A stretch of DNA of 64,000 nt from Anthoceros angustus. Its lineage: Eukaryota; Streptophyta; Anthocerotopsida; Anthocerotales; Anthocerotaceae. The translations under genes were made by a program, and so were the position numbers. The stretch's first letter is position 1; every line of letters begins with the position of its first letter. Below, piece after piece: positions 56,810 to 64,000 of the stretch. The DNA lies in the NCBI GenBank assembly GCA_010909165.1, contig VJWM01000193.1, positions 124,001 to 188,000 on the forward strand, in the 5' to 3' direction. The notes beneath the pieces were generated by a model. The model was not told the DNA's origin, did no database searches, and saw nothing but the letters and a program-made list of their open reading frames with translations.

Positions 56810-57420
56810 CTTCAATACTAAAGAGAGGGGTTTTTAGGCCGTCCGTTTATTTTACAACGGGGGTTTTCAAGCAATGTATGATTTTCATATAGAACTTAAT
56901 ACTTTACAACATGTGTTTAACTTTTTACAACTAATGGTATTTTTGTACTATGTATTTTGTCGATGTGGCACTCTTTAGGGCTTTTTACAATGGAGGTTTG
57001 AAAGATTACAACAAACTTTAGTTTTGAACATTGGCGTGTTACAATGGCCTCTCCTATATTTACAATATGGTGTTTGTTTACAACGATGGCCAATGTTTTA
57101 CAACATGGGGTTTGCACCACCGTCTACTCTATTTATAATGCTGTGTCTTTTTACAATGTTATGATGCAATTAACAATATGACTTTTACAACATGGAATAC
57201 GCAATTTACAAGAGTGTGACTTTTGCAACAATGGCGGGTGTGTTACAACAGAACTTTTACAACAACCAATACGTTTTTTATAACCGAGTCTCTTTTACAA
57301 CGATAACTTCAATTTTACAACAGTGCTTTTACAATACATAAATCCAAATTTATAACACATATGATCTATTTTATAATTATCTTTGATTTACTGTTATAAC
57401 TTATGTTGTAAAGGGATTTT
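56810..57420. repeat. Dispersed TTTACAA motif cluster
   Basis: About 17 occurrences of TTTACAA/TTACAAC in roughly 600 bp, spaced irregularly 10-60 bp apart and nearly all on the plus strand. Between them are ATGG/GGGTTT phrases. It looks like a strongly diverged satellite; no coding content. Confidence 0.55.
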
Positions 57421-57649
57421 GTTGTAAAGGGCCATGACTATTTCCCTCGTTGGTTGTCGACGTTATGTTAAATTACCCTAAGATTTTCCTGTGTAACTGG
57501 CATTGTAAAATGGAAGTGGGGTTATAAAATGTAATTGTTTTTACAAAAAGTATGAGCAAAAAAAATTTTAATTTCACACAATTTCAATTGTAAGCTACAT
57601 AGTAAGTCAATGGGAAACAAACTTTCCAAATCCTTTCACAAGCTAACAA

Positions 57650-60020
57650 ACTCAAGTAGAATTTAAGGGTAACATGGCTCTCCTTTTATTCATCCATGGA
57701 GCCCGGTGGAGCCACATTGCATCCATATTTTCTTCAAAGACAACGCGTTTTCCACGTGCAGTAGTTGTGGGCAACGGACTTCCCTTGGGGTTAGGAAATA
57801 AGTTGGGTTTTGTTTTTTTCGTAGGTCCGAGGCAGAAAATAAGGCGTAAAGGAAGGAATAGGTTCGGAATACTCCGGACTACACTCCGGAGTGAGTCGGG
57901 ACTCGAGTACACTCGAGGAGCCAAGGATCGACGTCAAGGCGGCCGGACCGCATGTAAGTGTCGAGTAAGTCCGAACACCCGGGCAGGATAGGATAAATAC
58001 GCCAAGTAAAGTAACTTAAGGGTTTGGGCGTGAGCTAGGCCACGGACGGTGATCGGGAGGAGGACGGGCAGCCGGACTGTGACCGTGGGGGTGCGGTCAG
58101 TTATAGCGGTATTCACGCCCAAGTACAAAGGCGGCGGCGAAGACTGAGTACGCGCGTGAGAGCGAGTAAGCCAAGGTGAGAGTAAGCCATGCAGACCTCG
58201 CAGCCACGAGGAAGGGGCACCTCCGCCCCGACTACTCCCGACGACGCGGCCGACGGGGAGGGTCATTTCTCTGTGCGACCTCAAGACAATTTCGCAGCCC
58301 TCCGCAACCCCGCCCGGGCGCTTATCTCTCCGCCAGCACCTCGCACGGCTCACCTTTGCGGTTGGAGCAGCGAACGCGGCGAAGAGGGAGCATCGTGCCA
58401 GCAATCATGGACAATCGCCTACAGCGGAGTAAGAAGAAGGAGGTGATGGGACCCAAGAAAGTGCAGGAAGTGAGGCCACCTTGACGGCATCAAGGAGTCC
58501 GCCCACTGGGCCAGCCACGAGACGGGCCAGGCCGACAACATGCCCACCGGAGCACCTCTGGAGGAGGGGAGACGGTGCTCCGGCTCATGTGGAGGAGGCG
58601 ATTCAACAAGTCGATTCCGACTACCATTACCACGCATGAGCTCCTCAAGGCTCGAGGTCCCGCGCCACCCCAGGCGGGGGAGGCGGACTTCAAGGGGTGG
58701 AAGGAGGAGCAAGGAGGAGGGACCGGCTGCAGCCACGGGGACCCTAGGAGCTGCTTGATGACGGCAGCAGCTGCAAGGGAGAGCAGCGGAGGAGCCATGG
58801 AGGAAGGGTCACTACACCGGAGGTAAGCACTCGGCACCCTCGCACTCAAGGAAGGAGGAGGATCTGGGAGGCCGTGGAAGGGGCGAACCGCATTCGGGAA
58901 CCAAGGAGGGCTCGGTGGATCAGCCCGTGATCACCCTGAGGGGTAACCAGAGCCTGTGGGTCCGGACTGAGGAAGGCCGGCTCAAGTCCGGCCCTGCAGA
59001 AGTCCGGACTTAGAGATCCAGACTCTAGTAGCGAGACCGGACCCCGAGGTCCTGACTCGGGAAGGTTGGGTCCGTAAGACCGGACCCAGGCAAGTCCGGA
59101 CCCCGAGGTCCAAACTCCGAAAGAAGGTCGGACGCAGGGACCGGACCCAGGGAAGACTGACCTAGAGGTCCGGACCGAGACGAGACGGGTCCCGAGGTCC
59201 AGACTGTGGAGTGGGGAGAGCCACCAATCACCAGCCCCACAGATCACTTTGAGGCCCGCGCAGGGGCCCGCCAGAGAGATAAGAGAGGAGGGGAGGAGGA
59301 CTTAGTGGTGATCGGCCGATGTCGCCGCCACGGTTACGATAGACCTCGGGAGAGGAAGGGGTCCGCCTGGATCATCCGATTGGGTGCGCCTCGTGCTCGG
59401 CTTTGGGCCGGTGCCAAGATGTAATCAAGGGCCATCCCTACCCACCACCACGCGGAGATAGGAGGAATAGGGAGAATAGTAGGCGGGTTAGGGCACCGAG
59501 CTGGCCCCTCACCGAAATAGAGGTGTAATAAAGGCGCCGACCGGCGTAGTATAAGAGGGCCGAGTCGCCGAGTAAATCATCTTCTCTTGGTGTTGATGCT
59601 GCTTCCTGCGCACTTATGCGCCTTCTTGCTAACGTGAGTCCCGAGTTATGAGTGCACGACCGGAGAGATCGATCAAGGTCCCGTGACGGACCCTAACGTG
59701 TAGTGGTGTGTGCGTGGAAGAGCGATCGGGACCCTTGTTCGCAGCGCCCGCCACAAACGGACCGGGAGCGAGGAACTCGAGAGGGCGGCAGAGTCTTGGA
59801 CGGAGAGACCCGAGAGCGATTTGAGGAGGTCCGGACTATGCGCACTCGCTTCCCAAGGTTGATGAGTGTAGTGGGAGTGGTGAGAGGAACGGACTAGAGG
59901 AACGAGTGACGAGCGTGAGCGATACGGACGCGAACGGGTCCTTAAACGTTTGGCCACACCGGGCCTGTTCGGTGGACGTTACGAGTAGTTAGGCGCAAAA
60001 TGACGAATGTGTGTGTTGAG
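57650..60020. other. GC-rich repeat element with GTCCGGAC-dense core; possible LTR-retrotransposon piece
   Basis: Sharply higher GC than the DNA to its left. 58960-59205 contains many GTCCGGA/TCCGGAC palindromic half-sites. Near 59530-59570, TAATAAAG followed by AGTATAAGAGGGC resembles promoter/poly(A) signals of an LTR. Open frames are Arg/Gly-rich with no clear gag or pol motif, so the class is not certain. Confidence 0.35.
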
Positions 60021-60029
60021 GCTGAACGG

Positions 60030-62830
60030 TCACAAAGTGAGGTGAGAATCGATTGAAACGCGGCAAACGGAGCCTATCATTCTCTTGGGAGCGGACTCCT
60101 TACTACAACGACACGGGATTGTGCGCGCCCGGCTGGCCGTCAGCGAAAGTCGCGCCACAGTAGTCCCGACAACCACTTTATTGTCATACAAAAAAGTTTG
60201 AATTAGTTTGGGTGACACAAGGGTAAAGGGATCATCTTGAACTCTGGTAGAAGGATACAAAGATCTAGGGTTCACTATGTGCATTCCAGAACTGTCCTTC
60301 TTCAATCCCTTGCTGTGATCCTTTGCATCCTCATAAACTGGTTTGAACCACTTAACCTTTAAAAAATTAGCTGTTGATGACAACCCAAAGTCAACCTTTA
60401 AAATTTTCTGCATTATTCCAACATATGGTATTTGATCTTCAATATCTGTGCATGTCTGACTACTAAGGAAATTTTGTTGTATTATACAATCAGTTGTAAG
60501 TTTCCCTACATCAGAAGATTCTGTCCTTATGTGATTTCCATATGCCCACATCATTGAATATGATTTTGCTACAGCTGTGGGGCCATTCACTAGTCCATAT
60601 CGTCCAGCCATATTCATTCAAAAAAAGGTCCGATGAAATAGCCCCTTTACTTCATTTTGTAGCCAATCCACAAAAGACATGTTCGTATGAACTCCATCAT
60701 ATACTAGTCTCCACTTTTCCGTGAAAACATAATTTTCTAGCATTGTTGTCGTAATTTGTTTGCGTTCTACCTCTGACAGGTTATATTGCTCACCTTTTCC
60801 GTGTAACACCTGTCCACATTGTTGTTCAATACTTGTTGCGGTCCACATACAGCATGGCCTATCATCACATTGTTGGCCTATACATTCAGCACAATAATAC
60901 ATAGATTCTTGTGCGAGATATCCCCTTGCCATGCTACCTTCCGCTTTTAGCCCTTTGCATCCTCATAAACCGGTTTGAACCACTTAACCTTTTAAAAATT
61001 AGCTGTTGATGACAACCCAAAGTCAACCTTTAAAATTTTCTGCATTATTCCAACATATGGTATTTGATCTTCAATATCTGTGCATGTCTGACTACTAAGG
61101 AAATTTTGTTGTATTATACAATCAGTTGTAAGTTTCCCTACATCAGAAGATTCTGTCCTTATGTGATTTCCATATGCCCACATCATTGAATATGATTTTG
61201 CTACAGCTGTGGGGCCATTCACTAGTCCATATACGTCCAGCCCATATTCATTCAAAACAGTGTCTGATGAAATAGCCCCCTTTACTTCATTTTGTAGCCA
61301 ATCCACAAAAGACATGTTCGTATGAACTCCATCATATACTAGTCTCCACTTTTCCGTGAAAACAGAATTTTCTAGCATTGCTGTCGTAATTTGTTTGCGT
61401 TCTACCTCTGACAGGTTATATTGCTCGCCTTTTCCCTGTAACACCTGTCCACATTATTCTTCAATACTTGTTGCGGTCCACATACAGCATGGCCTATCAT
61501 CACATTGTTGGCCTATACATTCAGCACAATAATACATAGATTCTTGTGCGAGATATCCCCTTGCCATGCTACCTTCCGCTTTAGCCCTTTGTCGTACAAC
61601 TCCCTTCAAAACTTTCATATGCCTTTCAAGAAAATACATCCATCGATATCTGGTAGGCCCACATAATTCTATCTTGTGAACCAGGTGTATCACAGCATGG
61701 ACCTGACTTGAAAAAAATGAAGCGAGGAACTCTTGCTCTAGGAGACACGTTACTTCAGCTCCAAACACCTTCATTTCTGGGATCTCCGATATCTTGATTT
61801 CTTTAGAACATATCCACCTGAATAAAGTCCCAAGACCACAAACAGCCTCATGAACGCTTTTAGATTTTAAACCTTTTAATACTAATGTCCGTAAATCACT
61901 TAAAAGTAGATGATCATGTGACTTTAACCCCGATATACTATCCTCATAGTCTTTAGAGAAGCACCGCTTCAAGTTTGATCCATAACCTGTAGGGGGTCGT
62001 AAGGTTGCAATACGGTCTCTCAACTCTGCGTCTGCTTGTTTGAAATTTTTATTTGTATTGCACCCTAAAACCCAAGATGCAAGAGATTCGTACCACACTG
62101 TGCCATCTGAGTCTTCTTGAGGCCACCAACGAGGATTTTTTGTATAAGTAACTTTTAGATCTAGACGGCTACCAAGGGTTTCGCAAATGCCAGTCACATA
62201 TTTCAAGATTTGTTCGCTTACATTCTTCCCAATGTGCATAGGGTCCATCAAGTGACGAATCAACAAATGCTGGGAACACAAAAATAAATTAAAAAAAAAA
62301 TCAAAAGCAGTGAGCCAAAACAAAAGCAAAAAAAGCCTAAACAAAAACCATAGCAAAAGCCTACCTCCCAATATGGAAGCTCCCAAAAAATGGAGGAGAT
62401 ATCACTAGTCACTCAACGGGGCCCTGGATGGCGAATTCTTCTTAAAGTACTCTTATGTTTGATCATGGTAGGGGTTGGTGCTAGGGCTGGGGTCCAAACA
62501 CGCCTCTCTACTTTGCCATTAAACATATCTTTTTCCTCATCACGGAAAGGATGATCATCAGGGAGATGTAGTCTAAAATTGCCATCATAAATCATTTTAT
62601 TTAAATCCTTGGAATTCCTAGCTTGCAAGTTTGTCCAACAAGGAGGGCAAGCACAATATCCCTTCGTTTGAAGCTTAGAAGTAAATGTATACCCTGGATA
62701 ATCATGCATGGTCCATAGTAAAATAGCCTTTGTCACAAATGATTGTCCTGCAGCTCCAATCTGCATAGATGCATCAACTACTTGGACACCCTCTTCCCAT
62801 AATAAATTCGCCCAACGGCGTAGCAGTTGT
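60030..62830 (-). mobile_element. CACTA (En/Spm) transposon, TNP2-type transposase remains
   Basis: Read right to left: 62830-62413 matches the end of the tnp2 domain (LLWTMHDYPGYTF, then CPPCW). 62386-61454 matches DUF4218 (HLMDPMHIGKNV, GLKSHDHLLL, LVHKIELCGPTRYRWMYFLERHMKVLKG). 61444-60992 and 60617-60030 match the DUF4216-type C-terminus (DFGLSSTANFLKVKWFKPVYED). The pieces are in different frames, with introns or stops between them, and the 3' part is duplicated in tandem. Intact elements cut and paste via CACTA-ended terminal repeats, which I did not locate. This copy is non-autonomous or dead. Confidence 0.85.
60321..61584. repeat. Tandem duplication inside the CACTA transposase, about 632-bp unit x2
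   Basis: CTTTGCATCCTCATAAAC begins copies at 60321 and 60953. Both run to CTTGCCATGCTACCTTCCGC. Copy 1 carries extra frame-breaking changes. Confidence 0.88.
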
Positions 62831-62834
62831 CGAG

Positions 62835-64000
62835 GTGGAGAACTGCTGGCCTTGCACGCTCTCTCGGTTGGGAATTCAAGAACGGCATACCATAGTTGAT
62901 CTGGCACTTCCGTAAGAGGTGGTGTGACACAGAACAAGTGATAACCCCCGTTGCAACCGTCGCACAGGAGCATGAGCTCTGCGTTATCCACCCTCCTGCA
63001 GATCTGATAGGGGTAGTCTGCTGGTGGGATCCAATCTGCTGTCACGATGTTAGGATCCAAGTTGGGCAAGTGGCAGGGTGCGCAATTCTTCATGTGATCG
63101 GTCATGGTCCTCCCATCTGACCCCTGCAATAGCAAAACGCCATTCCCCCGCATCTCCTTCACCCGGAGCACATGTCTGCTGGTGCTAGTATCCAAGGTAT
63201 CACTGTCATACTGAAGATACAACAAAACGACTGAACTTTGAGCTTGGGCTGAAGCTTCCGCGTGTGCGATATCGTAAGGTATCTCTGTCATGAGTTTAGA
63301 TTTGCCATGGCCATGGGCATCGCTTGCTTGAAGAGGGCTGCCCTTTCGCCTACAATTCAGGCCCATGTGGCTGGACTGTCCAAGTCCACGACCTGGTGCA
63401 TTTGTCGGGCAATGGCACTGGGCAGCATGGGTTCTCTTCCAAACAACAGGAAATATGGCGAGAAATGGGCCAAGGCTGCATGCTTGCTCATGCGATAGCC
63501 CATAGCAATATAAGGGAGGGCCAGGTCCCAATCCGTCTTGGGCATTTGGAGGCATAGCTTGCGGAGCCCTTTCTTAATTATTTGCACCATCCGCCGTACC
63601 ATCGGCTCGAGGATTGTCTCACCGGTTCGGCGGTGATCTATCGGCATCTAGGAGATCTTGGAATTCCATGAACTCGACCCTTGATCCGCTCACTGCACCG
63701 CCAAATCTCCCAACACATTATGCAAGAATGCTTGTGCGGTGCTACGGAACTCTTATCTGGGAGTGCCACTACCTCCACCCACTTGGAGAAGTGTTCCATC
63801 ACTCATCACATACACGCTTGCCTGGGCGCCTCGCGCCTCAATCGTCACATGACCACCAAAAATAGGCCCATAATGGGCAACGGTGCAACTGGGATGTCAA
63901 TGGTGAATGATGTCTTCACCCGATCGCATTGTTCACAACAGGCCACCTGTTGCTTCACTTGCAGGTACATCCCGTGCCAGTAGAAGTGGGGAGTGAGCAA
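62835..64000 (-). mobile_element. Ty3/gypsy retrotransposon integrase and C-terminal PHD-like part (truncated by the window end)
   Basis: Minus strand, from the right edge inward: zinc-binding segment HFYWHGMYLQVKQQV with CCEQC (about 63990-63890); integrase core pieces EHFSKWVEVVALPDKSS (about 63800) and, in another frame, IDHRRTGE to IIKKGLRKLCLQMPKTDWDLALPYIAMGYR and LLFGREPMLP (63647-63357). Then comes the tail RVKEMRGNGVLLLQGSDGRT with a PHD-like motif CRRVDNAELMLLCDGCNGGYH (63170-62890). Several frameshifts separate the parts, and the first and last PHD cysteines are replaced (YQIC, LWYA), so the element is decayed. Confidence 0.85.

Noticed and set aside
57674-58849. Several 70-156-codon frames in the GC-rich block
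   Set aside because: Arg/Pro/Gly-rich frames on both strands of high-GC sequence without recognisable gag, protease or polymerase motifs.

Overview
The window is nuclear DNA of a land plant, very probably a seed-free one (bryophyte, lycophyte or fern grade; I cannot name the species). Grounds: spliced genes with GT-AG introns mostly near 100 bp, a plastid-type starch synthase, plant-only families (TBL acetyltransferase, F-box/actin ARP8, PTI1-like kinases, clade-F-like PP2C), PPR-type pseudogenes, CACTA and Ty3/gypsy transposons, and a short interstitial AAACCCT/AGGGTTT stretch. Exon models below were built by eye from splice sites and reading frame. In every complete model the exon lengths sum to a multiple of three with no internal stop.

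Layout. 0.6-3.6 kb (+): starch synthase II. 3.6-7.5 kb: AT-rich spacer with tandem repeats and two tRNA-derived SINE-like units. 7.7-9.8 kb (-): TBL polysaccharide O-acetyltransferase with a repetitive acidic stem. 9.8-16.3 kb: spacer with a decayed PPR gene. 16.3-19.1 kb (-): complete 12-exon ARP8. 20.3-21.5 kb (+): intact five-exon gene of unrecognised family. 23.5-26.6 kb (-): intact AtuA-like (DUF1446) gene, followed by a decayed, partly inverted tandem copy (26.8-28.3 kb). 28.6-31.9 kb (+): a degenerate phosphoglycerate-kinase domain fused to a TrmB tRNA(guanine-N7) methyltransferase. 32.5-36.8 kb (-): complete 21-exon TSR1 ribosome-biogenesis gene, convergent with the fusion gene. 38.6-40.1 kb (+): PTI1-like receptor-like cytoplasmic kinase. 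41.2-43.0 kb: second PPR pseudogene. 43.6-48.4 kb: two large tandem duplications, the second of which doubles the last exon of a PP2C. 48.1-50.5 kb (-): PP2C. 51.1-52.3 kb (-): pseudokinase paralogue of the kinase at 38.6 kb. 52.4-60 kb: AT-rich and repeat-rich DNA with an intronless truncated malate synthase at 54.4 kb and a GC-rich GTCCGGAC-dense segment. 60-64 kb (-): CACTA transposase remains abutting a Ty3/gypsy integrase.

The genes do not form an operon-like pathway. The main themes are gene islands separated by repeats, repeated local tandem duplication (units of 48 bp to about 2.5 kb), and decayed paralogues beside intact ones. The most unusual product is the plastid-targeted-looking PGK-TrmB fusion. 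The intact gene at 20.3 kb is the best candidate for an undescribed family.
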